A stretch of 64,000 bases of DNA from CBDHHC01 sp965263345. Lineage in GTDB: Bacteria > Pseudomonadota > Alphaproteobacteria > Rhizobiales > CBDHHC01. The notes below the pieces were generated by a model that did no database searches, was not told where the DNA came from, and worked only from the letters and a program-made list of their open reading frames with translations. The DNA lies in assembly GCA_965263345.1 (NCBI GenBank), contig CBDHHC010000016.1, forward strand, positions 1 through 64,000, read 5' to 3'. This document shows positions 9,460 to 19,328 of this stretch, in pieces; positions within the stretch are counted from its first letter, which is position 1; the number at the start of each line of letters is the position of its first letter. The position numbers and the translations under genes were made by a program.

Positions 9460-10434
9460 TTATAAAAAACCCAATTCCTTCATAAGGCTTCCTATAACCT
9501 GTTCCTGTGCCTCTAAAAACTTCGTAAAATCGGCACCTTTATTAAAAATATCAACCCAACCATTGCGATCGCGAACTGTTTGCCATTCTTTCGTTTTATA
9601 CATTTTTTCAAGAGCTGTTTGATAAGCTTTAGCTTTATCAGCACTCAAACCAGGAGTAGCAAAAAAGCCTCTCCAGTTCACAAAAGTAGCTCCCTTAGCA
9701 CCTGACTCATCACAAGTTGGGGTATTTGGAGAAACTTTTATACGCTCTGCAGAAGTAACACATAAAATCTTCACCTCGCCTTGACGAGCAAGTTCTACAG
9801 CTTCACTAAATCCAGTTGAAAGCGCTTTGATCTCACCAGAAAGCAGTCCAGCCATAGCCTTACCACCCGCATCATACGGAATATATTTGACCTTCTTAGC
9901 ATCGACTCCAGATTTTTTCATAACCAGGGCAATCACCAAATGATCCATGCTTCCAGCAACAGAACCACCCCCTACAGCAACCTTTTTAGGGTCAGCTTTA
10001 TAAGCGGCAACTAAAGAATTTAAGTCTTTAACCTTTGAATTCTTGCCAACCACAATGGCTGCATAATCTCCTATAGTGCCTGCGATAGGTGTTAAATCTC
10101 GAAATGATTGAGGAAAAACTTTTTGTAGTGACCGGATAACAATGGGCGTTGAATTGACCATCAATACACCAGAGTCTTTTACTTCAATCAGATGGGCAAT
10201 AGCTTTACCACCACCTCCACCTGACATATTCTCATAAGTTGCTTTACCTACGATTCCAGATTTTGTAAGTGCCTCTCCAGTACCGCGGGCAGTGCCATCC
10301 CAGCCACCGCCAGCACCACCAGGAATAAGAAAATGAATTTTATCAACGACTTTATGACCACCGCCTAATGTGATTGACGTTGCAACAAAATAAATAGGTA
10401 TAACTGCAATCAAGACTTTTACCACTCGAAGCAT
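9460..10434 (-). CDS. tctC: tripartite tricarboxylate transporter substrate-binding protein TctC
   Basis: Periplasmic Bug-type binding receptor (324 residues) that captures an organic acid, commonly a tri- or dicarboxylate, and delivers it to TctAB. A signal peptide covers about the first 20 residues. The lobe 1 loop FLIPGGAGGGWDGTAR and the mid-protein VAVGGGSVAGSMDHLV are the carboxylate-binding loops of the family. The start follows GGGAG. First gene of a four-gene operon ending in abrB, and divergent from the propionate operon. With tctA frameshifted, the receptor may be stranded. Confidence 0.92.
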   Translation of the reverse strand: MLRVVKVLIAVIPIYFVATSITLGGGHKVVDKIHFLIPGGAGGGWDGTARGTGEALTKSGIVGKATYENMSGGGGGKAIAHLIEVKDSGVLMVNSTPIVIRSLQKVFPQSFRDLTPIAGTIGDYAAIVVGKNSKVKDLNSLVAAYKADPKKVAVGGGSVAGSMDHLVIALVMKKSGVDAKKVKYIPYDAGGKAMAGLLSGEIKALSTGFSEAVELARQGEVKILCVTSAERIKVSPNTPTCDESGAKGATFVNWRGFFATPGLSADKAKAYQTALEKMYKTKEWQTVRDRNGWVDIFNKGADFTKFLEAQEQVIGSLMKELGFL

Positions 10435-10781
10435 TATTTTCTCCCTTACTTTTTCAATAATTTTAGTAAAAAGTCATTATAGATACAAGGAGCATACCAA
10501 GGTGGCGAATAACTAAAATGTAAACTTTAGTTTATAGTCTATTCTACGATAAACAAAATGATTGCAGACTGTATAATCTGACCGCAATTGCATAATATTG
10601 CTTAGTAACAAAAAGCATGCTTCAACACATATAGTACAATGAATCTAACAACTAGAAACTAAGACATGTAATAGTTTTTGGTTATTTTAGAATATTAACA
10701 ATTTGGATATATTGTAATCACAACAATAAACAATTTAAACTCACGAAAAACATTATTTTACAACATTTTGAAAAGAAAACA
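10435..10781. other. divergent promoter region, tctC / pccB
   Basis: Non-coding AT-rich spacer between two divergent operons. An interrupted palindrome TAAAC-TTTA-GTTTA sits at 10521-10534 and could be an operator. I looked for the TTTGCAAA repeats bound by the PccR/ScfR regulator of propionate genes and did not find them. Confidence 0.4.
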
Positions 10782-12314
10782 GTGAAAGACGTAATAAAAC
10801 AGCTAGAAGAAAAAAGAGCCAATGCCAGATTAGGCGGAGGACAACACCGTATTGACGCGCAACACGACAAAGGCAAATTAACGGCCAGGGAACGCCTTAA
10901 AGTCCTCCTTGATGAAAATTCTTTTGAAGAATATGACATGTTTGTAACACATCGGTGCCGTGATTTTGGTATGGAAGATAAAATCATACCAGGAGATGGC
11001 GTCGTAACAGGTTGGGGGACTATTAACGGACGACAAGTTTATGTTTTTAGTCAGGATTTTACTGTACTTGGAGGTTCTCTTTCAGAAACACACGCTGAAA
11101 AAATATGTAAAATCATGGATATGGCCATGACTAATGGAGCACCAGTCATCGGTTTAAATGACTCTGGTGGAGCCAGGATACAAGAAGGTGTTTCATCACT
11201 TGGAGGCTATGCAGATGTATTTCTAAGAAATGTACAAGCATCTGGATTAGTACCACAGATTTCCGTTATTATGGGACCATGTGCAGGAGGTGCCGTTTAT
11301 TCCCCTGCAATGACAGATTTTACATTCATGGTAAAAAATACATCATATATGTATGTCACTGGACCTGATGTTGTAAAAACAGTTACCAATGAAATTGTCA
11401 CTCATGAAGAGTTAGGAGGGGCAGATACACATACCAAAACATCTTCAGTTGCAGATGGAGCATTTGAAAATGATGTAGAAGCTCTCTTAGAAATCAGACG
11501 CCTGTTTAACTTTCTTCCCTTAAATTCAAATCAGACCTCACCTGTTTTACAGACACAAGATAAACCAGATCGTATCGAAGAAGCCCTTGATACATTAATT
11601 CCTGAAAATGCAAACCAACCTTATGATATGAAAGAAGTCATCTTAAGAACCGCAGATGACGGTGAGTTTTTTGAAATACAGGAAAATCATGCAAAAAATA
11701 TCATAGTTGGCTTTATACGATTAGAAGGTAGTACAATCGGAATTGTTGCGAACCAACCCATGATTCTCGCGGGTTGCCTAGATATTAACTCCTCAAAAAA
11801 AGCCGCCCGTTTTGTCAGATTCTGTGACGCATTCAATATTCCGATTTTGACATTCGTTGATGTTCCTGGCTTCCTTCCAGGTACAGCTCAAGAATATGGC
11901 GGTATTATCAAACATGGAGCAAAACTCCTCTTTGCTTATGCCGAAGCAACAGTACCAAAAGTTACAATCATCACACGCAAAGCTTATGGTGGGGCATATG
12001 ATGTCATGTCATCCAAACATATTCGAGGCGATATAAACTACGCCTGGCCAAGTGCAGAAATAGCCGTAATGGGTGCAAAAGGAGCTGTTGAAATACTCTA
12101 CCGATCAGAACTTGAAGATAAAGACAAAATAGAAAAGCATACCAAAGAGTATGAAGAAAGGTTTGCTAATCCGTTTATAGCAGCATCAAGAGGCTTTATT
12201 GATGATGTGATCATGCCCCATTCAACCAGGCGCAGGGCCGCAAAAAGCTTTCGAATGTTAAAAAATAAACAGCAAACAAATCCGCCAAGAAAACATACTA
12301 ATATACCCTTATAA
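10782..12314 (+). CDS. pccB: propionyl-CoA carboxylase beta subunit
   Basis: Carboxyltransferase subunit (510 residues) that moves CO2 from carboxybiotin to propionyl-CoA, giving (S)-methylmalonyl-CoA in the cytoplasm. The N-terminal GKLTARERLKVLLDENSFEE, the acyl-CoA oxyanion glycines in IGLNDSGGARIQEG, and the C-terminal TFVDVPGFLPGTAQEYGGII and ITRKAYGGAYDVM are hallmarks of the PccB family. The start is GTG with only a weak upstream purine stretch. First gene of a four-gene operon (pccB, pccA, mutase, epimerase) with 10- to 12-base gaps or near overlap. Confidence 0.96.
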   Translation: MKDVIKQLEEKRANARLGGGQHRIDAQHDKGKLTARERLKVLLDENSFEEYDMFVTHRCRDFGMEDKIIPGDGVVTGWGTINGRQVYVFSQDFTVLGGSLSETHAEKICKIMDMAMTNGAPVIGLNDSGGARIQEGVSSLGGYADVFLRNVQASGLVPQISVIMGPCAGGAVYSPAMTDFTFMVKNTSYMYVTGPDVVKTVTNEIVTHEELGGADTHTKTSSVADGAFENDVEALLEIRRLFNFLPLNSNQTSPVLQTQDKPDRIEEALDTLIPENANQPYDMKEVILRTADDGEFFEIQENHAKNIIVGFIRLEGSTIGIVANQPMILAGCLDINSSKKAARFVRFCDAFNIPILTFVDVPGFLPGTAQEYGGIIKHGAKLLFAYAEATVPKVTIITRKAYGGAYDVMSSKHIRGDINYAWPSAEIAVMGAKGAVEILYRSELEDKDKIEKHTKEYEERFANPFIAASRGFIDDVIMPHSTRRRAAKSFRMLKNKQQTNPPRKHTNIPL

Positions 12315-12324
12315 GTGATCCGAA

Positions 12325-14400
12325 ATGTTTAAAAAAATTCTCATAGCAAACCGTGGAGAAATTGCCACTCGTATAATCAAAACCGCAAAAAGAATGGGAA
12401 TAAAAACTGTTGCGGTATACTCTGAAGCGGATAAACGTGCCCTCCACATAAGACAAGCTTACCATGAAAATGAAAATATTGCTGATGAGGCAATTTACAT
12501 TGGCCCAGCGCCTGCCTCAGAAAGCTACCTTAAAATTGATAAGATTATAGCTGCTTGCAAGGAAACTGGGGCAGACGCGGTCCACCCAGGTTATGGATTT
12601 CTCTCCGAAAATCCAGAATTCGCAAAAGCTTTAGCAAAAGAAAACATCACATTCATTGGCCCCCCTCCCTCAGCAATTGAAGCAATGGGAGATAAAATTA
12701 CGTCTAAGAAAATTGCAGAAGAAGCGAATGTTTCAATAGTCCCTGGCTATATGGGCCTTATTTATGATGAGGAAGAAGCTATAAAAATAGCGAACGACAT
12801 TGGTTATCCTGTCATGATAAAAGCATCCGCTGGAGGCGGCGGAAAAGGGATGCGTATCGCATATAATGACACTGAAACAAAAGAAGGTTTTGTTCGATCA
12901 AAATCAGAAGCGAAAAACGCGTTTAGTGATGATCGAATTTTTATTGAGAAATTTATAACACGCCCACGTCACATAGAAATTCAGATCCTCGCTGATTCTC
13001 ATGGAAATACCATTCACTTGGGGGAACGGGAATGCTCTATTCAACGCCGAAACCAAAAAGTAATTGAAGAAGCTCCGTCCCCATTTCTCGATGAAGCCAC
13101 ACGTCAAATGATGGGCGAACAAGCAATTTCACTCGCTCAAAAAGTTGGATATACTTCCGCAGGAACTGTTGAATTCATTATTGATCAAAACAAGAATTTT
13201 TATTTCTTGGAGATGAATACACGCCTACAAGTTGAACACCCTGTAACAGAACTGATTACTGGTATTGATTTGGTTGAACAAATGATACGAGTTGCAGCAG
13301 GCGAAGAACTGACCTTAAAGCAAAAAGATATAAAATTAAATGGTTGGGCGATGGAAAGCAGAATTTATGCTGAGGACCCATACAAAAATTTCATACCCTC
13401 CAGCGGACGCCTCACGCGCTATCGCCCCCCTGCAGAGCAAGAACTTGAGGATGGTAGCATCATACGTAATGACACTGGTGTGTATGAAGGTGCAGAAATT
13501 TCAATTTACTATGACCCTATGATTGCAAAATTATGTACGTGGGGCAAAAATAGAAATCTCGCAATAGATACAATGTCAGAGGCTTTGGAACTTTTTGAAC
13601 TAGAGGGTTTGAAACACAATCTACCTTTCTTGATCACATTAATGAAGCACGCCAAGTTTCGTAACGGAGATCTTTCGACAGCCTTTATTGATGAAGAATT
13701 CCCAAAAGGGTTCCATGGAGCATCATTAGAAGACAGCGAACTAAAAGCAATATCTGCTATCACCGCTGCCATGACACTTGAAGAAACTTTACGTTTAAAT
13801 AATCTAAATACACAAAACTCTATTGATAACTCGTCAATTAAGAATGACTATAATGTCAAAATAAATGAACAGACATACGAAATATCTGTTGAATTATTTT
13901 ATGAGAATGGAAAACAAATTAAAGATACATATGAAATTACTTTTTATGAAAATGAATTAGAAACAAAACATCGTGTGTTCTGTGATTATTGGTCCGATAA
14001 AACACTCCTAGTTGGCAGTATAAATACATCTACTGACGATACAAAGGTCAATTACTATCTTAAAGTCGCGCCGATTCCAGGTGGTTACCAGGTTCGAACA
14101 CGTGGTGCTAATCTGCCTGTCCATGTTATGCGCCCAGATGTCTCACAACTTTTTTCTTTGATGCCAGAAAAAATGTCATCAGATACATCTAAATTCTTAC
14201 TTTGTCCTATGCCGGGAAGCATAACTAAAATATGTGTTACTGAAGGACAAACAATAGAAGAAGGTGAAACTTTAGTTATCGTCGAAGCCATGAAAATGGA
14301 AAATACCTTAAGGGCAGAAAAAAATGCAAAAATAAAAAAAATCTGCGTATCCCCGAATTCGACTTTAGCGGTTGATGATATTATTATGGAGTTTGAATAG
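12325..14400 (+). CDS. pccA: propionyl-CoA carboxylase alpha subunit (biotin carboxylase and biotin carrier)
   Basis: Biotin-dependent subunit (691 residues). Domains in order: biotin carboxylase N-terminal fold (FKKILIANRGEIATRII), ATP-grasp (IKASAGGGGKGMRIA, then FLEMNTRLQVEHPVTE), biotin carboxylase C-terminal domain, a linking domain of about 130 residues rich in Asp and Asn, and a C-terminal biotinyl domain with the lysine target in EAMKMENTLRAE. It works with the PccB subunit encoded 10 bases upstream. Full length, with no missing catalytic motif. Confidence 0.96.
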   Translation: MFKKILIANRGEIATRIIKTAKRMGIKTVAVYSEADKRALHIRQAYHENENIADEAIYIGPAPASESYLKIDKIIAACKETGADAVHPGYGFLSENPEFAKALAKENITFIGPPPSAIEAMGDKITSKKIAEEANVSIVPGYMGLIYDEEEAIKIANDIGYPVMIKASAGGGGKGMRIAYNDTETKEGFVRSKSEAKNAFSDDRIFIEKFITRPRHIEIQILADSHGNTIHLGERECSIQRRNQKVIEEAPSPFLDEATRQMMGEQAISLAQKVGYTSAGTVEFIIDQNKNFYFLEMNTRLQVEHPVTELITGIDLVEQMIRVAAGEELTLKQKDIKLNGWAMESRIYAEDPYKNFIPSSGRLTRYRPPAEQELEDGSIIRNDTGVYEGAEISIYYDPMIAKLCTWGKNRNLAIDTMSEALELFELEGLKHNLPFLITLMKHAKFRNGDLSTAFIDEEFPKGFHGASLEDSELKAISAITAAMTLEETLRLNNLNTQNSIDNSSIKNDYNVKINEQTYEISVELFYENGKQIKDTYEITFYENELETKHRVFCDYWSDKTLLVGSINTSTDDTKVNYYLKVAPIPGGYQVRTRGANLPVHVMRPDVSQLFSLMPEKMSSDTSKFLLCPMPGSITKICVTEGQTIEEGETLVIVEAMKMENTLRAEKNAKIKKICVSPNSTLAVDDIIMEFE

Positions 14401-14404
14401 TCCA

Positions 14405-16546
14405 ATGGAAAAAAAAACATATACTTTTGAAGATTGGGCAAAGATTGCAGAAAGAGAGCTAAGAGGAAACTCTCCAGCTGATTTAGAAAAAAATTATTCT
14501 GAACTCGAAATAAAACCTGTTTACCTGAATGACGATATCGAAAAGCTTAATCTAGAAAATATTCCAGGTTTAGAGCCATTCACTCGTGGGGTTCGTGCGA
14601 CTATGTACACAAACCGCCCATGGACAATTCGCCAATACGCTGGCTTTTCGACAGCTAAAGCATCTAACGCATTTTATAAACAAGCACTTGCTAAAGGACA
14701 AAAAGGGTTATCTGTCGCCTTTGATCTGGCAACCCATCGGGGATATGATTCAGACCACCCTCGTGTCACTGGTGACGTAGGTAAAGCAGGCGTCGCTATC
14801 GATACTGTTGAAGATATGAAAATCTTATTTTCTGATATTCCCCTAAATGAAATGTCGGTCTCTATGACCATGAACGGTGCCGTTATTCCTATTATGGCTA
14901 TGTTTATTGTGGCAGCAGAAGAGCAAGGCGTATTCCCAGAACAGCTTTCAGGCACAATACAAAATGATATCTTAAAAGAATTTATGGTCCGCAATACATA
15001 TATCTACCCACCAGAACCTTCAATGCGCATAGTTGGAGATATTATTGAATACACGGCAAAACATATGCCAAAATTTAATTCTATTTCAATTTCCGGCTAT
15101 CATATGCATGAAGCTGGAGCAACGACGATCCAAGAATTAGCTTTCACCTTAGCTGATGGAATGGAATATGTCAGAACGGCAAAAAACAAAGGCTTAAACG
15201 TTGATGACTTTGCAGGGAGACTGTCATTTTTCTTTGGCATAGGCATGAACTTCTTCGCAGAAATCTGTAAACTTAGAGCCGCACGCCAACTATGGTGTAA
15301 AATTATGGAAGATCTGGGGGCCCAAAACCCAAAATCCAAAATGCTCCGAACACATTGCCAAACATCAGGTGTGTCATTAACAGAACAAGATCCGTATAAT
15401 AATGTTATAAGAACAACCCTAGAAGCTCTATCAGCAACTTTGGGTGGTACGCAATCCTTACACACAAACTCTTTTGATGAAGCGATTGCCTTACCAACAG
15501 AAACATCCGCGCGGATCGCAAGAAATACCCAGTTAATTCTACAACATGAAACAGGCATTACAGACGTTGTAGATCCTTTAGGTGGGTCATACTATATAGA
15601 GTCGCTAACGCAACAAATTGCCCAAAAAGCTTGGTCAATTATTCAAGAAGTAGAAGCTCATGGTGGTATGACCAAAGCTGTTGAGCAAGGTCTCCCAAAA
15701 CTACAAATAGAAAAAGCAGCAGCAATTCGACAAACACGTATTGACAAAGGTGTTGACGTAATCGTTGGGGTAAACCGTTATCGTCTTGATGAAGAAGAAA
15801 AGATTGATATCCTTGATATTGATACAGAAAAAGTACGCCAAGAACAAATTGCAAGCATCGTAAAAATAAAAGCCCAGCGCAATAATTCTCTATGCCAGAA
15901 TGCTCTACAAAAACTAACTGATGCAGCTCAAAATAAAACAGAGAACCTTCTTTCAATTGCAATAGAAGCCGCGAGAGCCAGAGCAACTTTAGGTGAAATT
16001 TCTCACGCTATGGAACAAGCCTTTCAACGACATGAAGCCACGACAAATATCATATCTGGGGTATATAAAGAATCTTACAAAGATGACCCAGAATATCAAC
16101 TCCTCTCTGATCGCATAGAACAAACAACAAAAACCCAAGGTTCAGAACCTCATATCTTAATTGCGAAAATGGGCCAGGATGGTCACGACAGAGGAGCAAA
16201 AGTCATTGCAACAGCTTTTGCAGATATGGGCTTCAAAGTAAGTTTAAGTTCTCTTTTTGAAACACCAAATGAAATTGCACATCAAGCTATAGAATTAAAA
16301 ACAAATGTCATTGGAATTTCTTCTCTAGCTGCTGGACATAAAACACTAGTACCTGAACTTATTAATGAATTAAAAAAACGAAACGCTGAAAATATTATTG
16401 TTGTTTGCGGAGGAGTTATTCCAGAGCAAGACTACCAGGATTTATACGATGCTGGTGTTGCTGAGATTTTTGGGCCTGGCTCTAACGTCATTGAGGCTGC
16501 ACATTCCGTATTAGACAACATCTCCGGCATCAGACATAATCGATAG
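14405..16546 (+). CDS. scpA: methylmalonyl-CoA mutase
   Basis: Adenosylcobalamin enzyme converting (R)-methylmalonyl-CoA to succinyl-CoA. Residues 1-530 form the TIM-barrel catalytic domain (RGVRATMYTNRPWTIRQYAG, VAFDLATHRGYDSDHPR). The C-terminal 150 residues are the cobalamin-binding Rossmann domain, with the base-off motif QDGHDRGAKV and the later GVIPEQDY. About 713 residues, the size of the single-chain bacterial form. The ATG at 14405 is chosen over an upstream ATG at 14372, which would overlap pccA by 29 bases. No MeaB/ArgK chaperone gene is adjacent. Confidence 0.95.
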   Translation: MEKKTYTFEDWAKIAERELRGNSPADLEKNYSELEIKPVYLNDDIEKLNLENIPGLEPFTRGVRATMYTNRPWTIRQYAGFSTAKASNAFYKQALAKGQKGLSVAFDLATHRGYDSDHPRVTGDVGKAGVAIDTVEDMKILFSDIPLNEMSVSMTMNGAVIPIMAMFIVAAEEQGVFPEQLSGTIQNDILKEFMVRNTYIYPPEPSMRIVGDIIEYTAKHMPKFNSISISGYHMHEAGATTIQELAFTLADGMEYVRTAKNKGLNVDDFAGRLSFFFGIGMNFFAEICKLRAARQLWCKIMEDLGAQNPKSKMLRTHCQTSGVSLTEQDPYNNVIRTTLEALSATLGGTQSLHTNSFDEAIALPTETSARIARNTQLILQHETGITDVVDPLGGSYYIESLTQQIAQKAWSIIQEVEAHGGMTKAVEQGLPKLQIEKAAAIRQTRIDKGVDVIVGVNRYRLDEEEKIDILDIDTEKVRQEQIASIVKIKAQRNNSLCQNALQKLTDAAQNKTENLLSIAIEAARARATLGEISHAMEQAFQRHEATTNIISGVYKESYKDDPEYQLLSDRIEQTTKTQGSEPHILIAKMGQDGHDRGAKVIATAFADMGFKVSLSSLFETPNEIAHQAIELKTNVIGISSLAAGHKTLVPELINELKKRNAENIIVVCGGVIPEQDYQDLYDAGVAEIFGPGSNVIEAAHSVLDNISGIRHNR

Positions 16547-16558
16547 ATAGGAAAAACC

Positions 16559-16963
16559 ATGATTGGAAGACTTAATCACGTGGCAATTGCTGTGCCTGAT
16601 CTAGATAGTGCAAGTCAAATCTACAAGCACACATTAGGCGCTAACATATCGGAGAAACAAGCCTTACCAGAACATGGTGTGACAACCATATTTATTGAAT
16701 TGCCAAATACAAAGATCGAATTATTAGAGCCTCTAGGTGAAAACTCTCCAATAGCATCATTTTTAGAGCGCAACACAAGCGGCGGCATTCATCATATTTG
16801 TTATGAAGTGGAAGATATTATCACAGCTAGAGATAAACTTTTATCTGATGGAGCGCGCATACTAGGAGATGGAGAACCTAGAATTGGCGCACATGGAAAA
16901 CCTGTTTTGTTTCTCCATCCAAAAGACTTTTGTGGGACACTCACTGAATTAGAACAGATATAA
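16559..16963 (+). CDS. mce: methylmalonyl-CoA epimerase
   Basis: Small VOC-fold metalloenzyme (134 residues) that interconverts the S and R forms of methylmalonyl-CoA, joining the carboxylase to the mutase. Metal ligands fit His in RLNHVAIAV, His in GGIHHICYEV and Glu in the final GTLTELEQI. It starts 12 bases after the mutase stop with AGGA upstream, and is the last gene of the propionate operon. Confidence 0.93.
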   Translation: MIGRLNHVAIAVPDLDSASQIYKHTLGANISEKQALPEHGVTTIFIELPNTKIELLEPLGENSPIASFLERNTSGGIHHICYEVEDIITARDKLLSDGARILGDGEPRIGAHGKPVLFLHPKDFCGTLTELEQI

Positions 16964-16995
16964 TTATACGAAGTTCTAGAGCATATACACGAAAA

Positions 16996-17026
16996 AAGCT
17001 GGACCCTAGGGCCCAGCTTCTATTTT
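16996..17026 (+). terminator. rho-independent terminator of the propionate operon
   Basis: Arms 16996-17006 and 17009-17019 pair at 10 of 11 positions around a two-base loop and are followed by a T run (17021-17026). It lies between the epimerase gene (+) and the phytase-like gene (-), so it may act in both directions. Confidence 0.8.
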
Positions 17027-17045
17027 TAGTCTCATTTTTAAAAAC

Positions 17046-19328
17046 TTATTTAAATAAGCCTTTAAGACGGATTAATTGAGTTTCACCATTTGAGTCATCA
17101 ACACCATCATTATCGTTCACCACATAAGCAGTTCCACGACGAGTTACAGCAAGACCTTCGATTTTCTCAAGAATTAAGCCACCAGTCGCTTTCAGATCTG
17201 GAACAAGATCTCTTACAAGAGATTTTGTTACAACTGGGAATGTTGGTGTTGTGCCAACAGCTGGATCGCTTAAAGGCTTAAGACCAGCAACCGAAAATTT
17301 ATAAATTTTCTTAATCACGGCATCTGGACCAGCTTGGTTATCGCGCTCAATAACAGCAAACTCATCACCACCTAGGGAAACGATCTCAGAAAGACCAACC
17401 CAGCCCCCATTTGGAGACAATGGAAGATCAAGAGGATAATAGAAGAATGTCCACTCACCGCTTGTTACATCATAACGACCGATACGAACTTGATTAGCAG
17501 GATCGTCAGCCCACTCGCGTTGGAAAGCAACATAAACATAGTCTCCAACCTCAGCCACACCTTCAAAGCCGAAACGTACCATTCTTGCCTGTGTTGAAGC
17601 TGGTAAAGTAATGACTTTTTCTATCGCACCATATTGAGAAGCTTTAATCAACATGTTAGGGAATTTAGGGCTGTCATCACCTTCTGAAGCAATCCAGAAA
17701 CCACCTTCATGACTGATAGCAATACCTTCACCATCGATATTTACAGTACCATCTGCATTTACAAGTGGTGTTTCACTTGGGATCGCAGCCAGCAGACCTT
17801 TAGTGTCACGTAGAACAATCTCCTGAACGATTGATGCTGGTTTTCCTCTACGTTCTAGGTGAAGTTTAAAGATACGACTTTGCTGGTAAAAGCTATCATG
17901 CAAAGTATAAGCCTTACCATATTTACCAATTGTTAGACCCGATAATGCCCCCCATGGGATTGGTGTCTCATCAGGACGATCATTTGAAACAATTGTTGGA
18001 TATTTTGGAGCACTTTTCTGAAGTTTATATATATTTAAAACAGAGCGGATTTTATCACCACGGTCATCGACTTCACTAGCAGCCACAAAAAGGCCACGTG
18101 ATGGAATTGCCAATAAACCTTCAGGTCCTACACCAGCTGGTAATGTTTGCTGGTAGAAAGCCTTACAACCTTTAAGTTTATAAACAAAGATGATGCTTGA
18201 ACGCTCAGAACCAACAAATAGATATTTATCTTTACCAAATTTCGCATATTCTACGTTCTCTGGCTCATTACCTTTATTACCAGAACGATCATCTGGATAA
18301 TGTCCAAAACGGACAGCTAAATGATCATTTGCATTGCCTGATGTAAATTTAACATCACCTTTTTTGTTGAAAATAGTAAAGCCACGGCTACCACCATTTA
18401 GGTCACCTTCATCAGCAGTTGCAAAGCATCTATTATTAATCCAAGAAACCCCATCTGGCTCACGCTCAACATCTGTTTGTGAACTTGTTAGAGAGATAAG
18501 CGCTGGATCTTCCTCAGTCGTATCAATTTGCTCAAGATCTACAGTTCCTGCTGTGAAATCTCTTATGATTTTACCCTTTTTAAGGTTTACAAGAACAATA
18601 TGATTATTTTCTTGTAACGTCACAACAGCGATATTTTTAGAATTAATGTCAACATATTCTGGCTCTGGGTCTTCTGGGAAAAGATCAGAAACGCCTTCAA
18701 AGTTCACATTACGAGTTGTCCAATTATCTGGTGTACCAACAAGGTCAACAATGACAAGGAACCCTGCAGGAGCTTGAGGAGGCTCACCATTGCCTAGATC
18801 TTCATCACGCTCATTTTCTATTGCAATTGCAGCGTAACGTCCATCTTTGCTAACCGCAATAGCATCTGGTTGTCCACCTAGGGCAAGAGTTTTGACAATC
18901 GTCTTAGTGGCAATATCAATAACAGCTAGCTCACCGCTCGTATTTACAAAATCGGCAGATGTGTTAACAGCAGCAAGTGCATACTTATTACCAAGAACAG
19001 CAACAGATGTAGGTTCACCAGAAAGCTTTACAGTTCCAGCTGGTAATGGCTTTGCAGGGTCTTTAATATCAACAAAACCAATAAGTTCTTCTTCTGAGTC
19101 TGTATATGCTAATGTTAATCCATCTTTAGTTGCAGCAACAATTTCTGCAACTGTTTCTTTGTCAACACTAGTATTTTCTAATACAGGGAAAACAGAAATA
19201 CGATTAAAAGACTTTTTAATAGAGTCTTTATAGTAATTGCCAGTGGCCAGTGCAGTAACTGAAGTTGAACAAAGTGCAGCTGACAAAACAACCGCCCCTA
19301 AATATTTATTTAGGCTTAATTTGAACAT
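17046..19328 (-). CDS. secreted esterase-like phytase family protein
   Basis: A 760-residue exported protein. A signal peptide spans residues 1-28 (ending TALATG). The N-terminal half is a beta-propeller-like region resembling LVIVD/YVTN repeats (SVAVLGNKYALAAVN, DAIAVSKDGRYAAIAIENERDEDLG). The C-terminal half matches the phytase-like esterase domain (GEGIAISHEGGFWIASEGDD, RFGFEGVAEVGDYVYVAFQRE, KIEGLAVTRRGTAYVVNDND). Acidic loops suggest calcium binding. A role in releasing phosphate from organic phosphates is inferred from the family. The gene stands alone and has a possible Pho box upstream. Confidence 0.85.
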   Translation of the reverse strand: MFKLSLNKYLGAVVLSAALCSTSVTALATGNYYKDSIKKSFNRISVFPVLENTSVDKETVAEIVAATKDGLTLAYTDSEEELIGFVDIKDPAKPLPAGTVKLSGEPTSVAVLGNKYALAAVNTSADFVNTSGELAVIDIATKTIVKTLALGGQPDAIAVSKDGRYAAIAIENERDEDLGNGEPPQAPAGFLVIVDLVGTPDNWTTRNVNFEGVSDLFPEDPEPEYVDINSKNIAVVTLQENNHIVLVNLKKGKIIRDFTAGTVDLEQIDTTEEDPALISLTSSQTDVEREPDGVSWINNRCFATADEGDLNGGSRGFTIFNKKGDVKFTSGNANDHLAVRFGHYPDDRSGNKGNEPENVEYAKFGKDKYLFVGSERSSIIFVYKLKGCKAFYQQTLPAGVGPEGLLAIPSRGLFVAASEVDDRGDKIRSVLNIYKLQKSAPKYPTIVSNDRPDETPIPWGALSGLTIGKYGKAYTLHDSFYQQSRIFKLHLERRGKPASIVQEIVLRDTKGLLAAIPSETPLVNADGTVNIDGEGIAISHEGGFWIASEGDDSPKFPNMLIKASQYGAIEKVITLPASTQARMVRFGFEGVAEVGDYVYVAFQREWADDPANQVRIGRYDVTSGEWTFFYYPLDLPLSPNGGWVGLSEIVSLGGDEFAVIERDNQAGPDAVIKKIYKFSVAGLKPLSDPAVGTTPTFPVVTKSLVRDLVPDLKATGGLILEKIEGLAVTRRGTAYVVNDNDGVDDSNGETQLIRLKGLFK

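Noticed and set aside
10435..10781. PccR/ScfR operator or cobalamin riboswitch upstream of the propionate operon
   Set aside because: No TTTGCAAA repeats and no recognisable B12-box-like element were found by eye.
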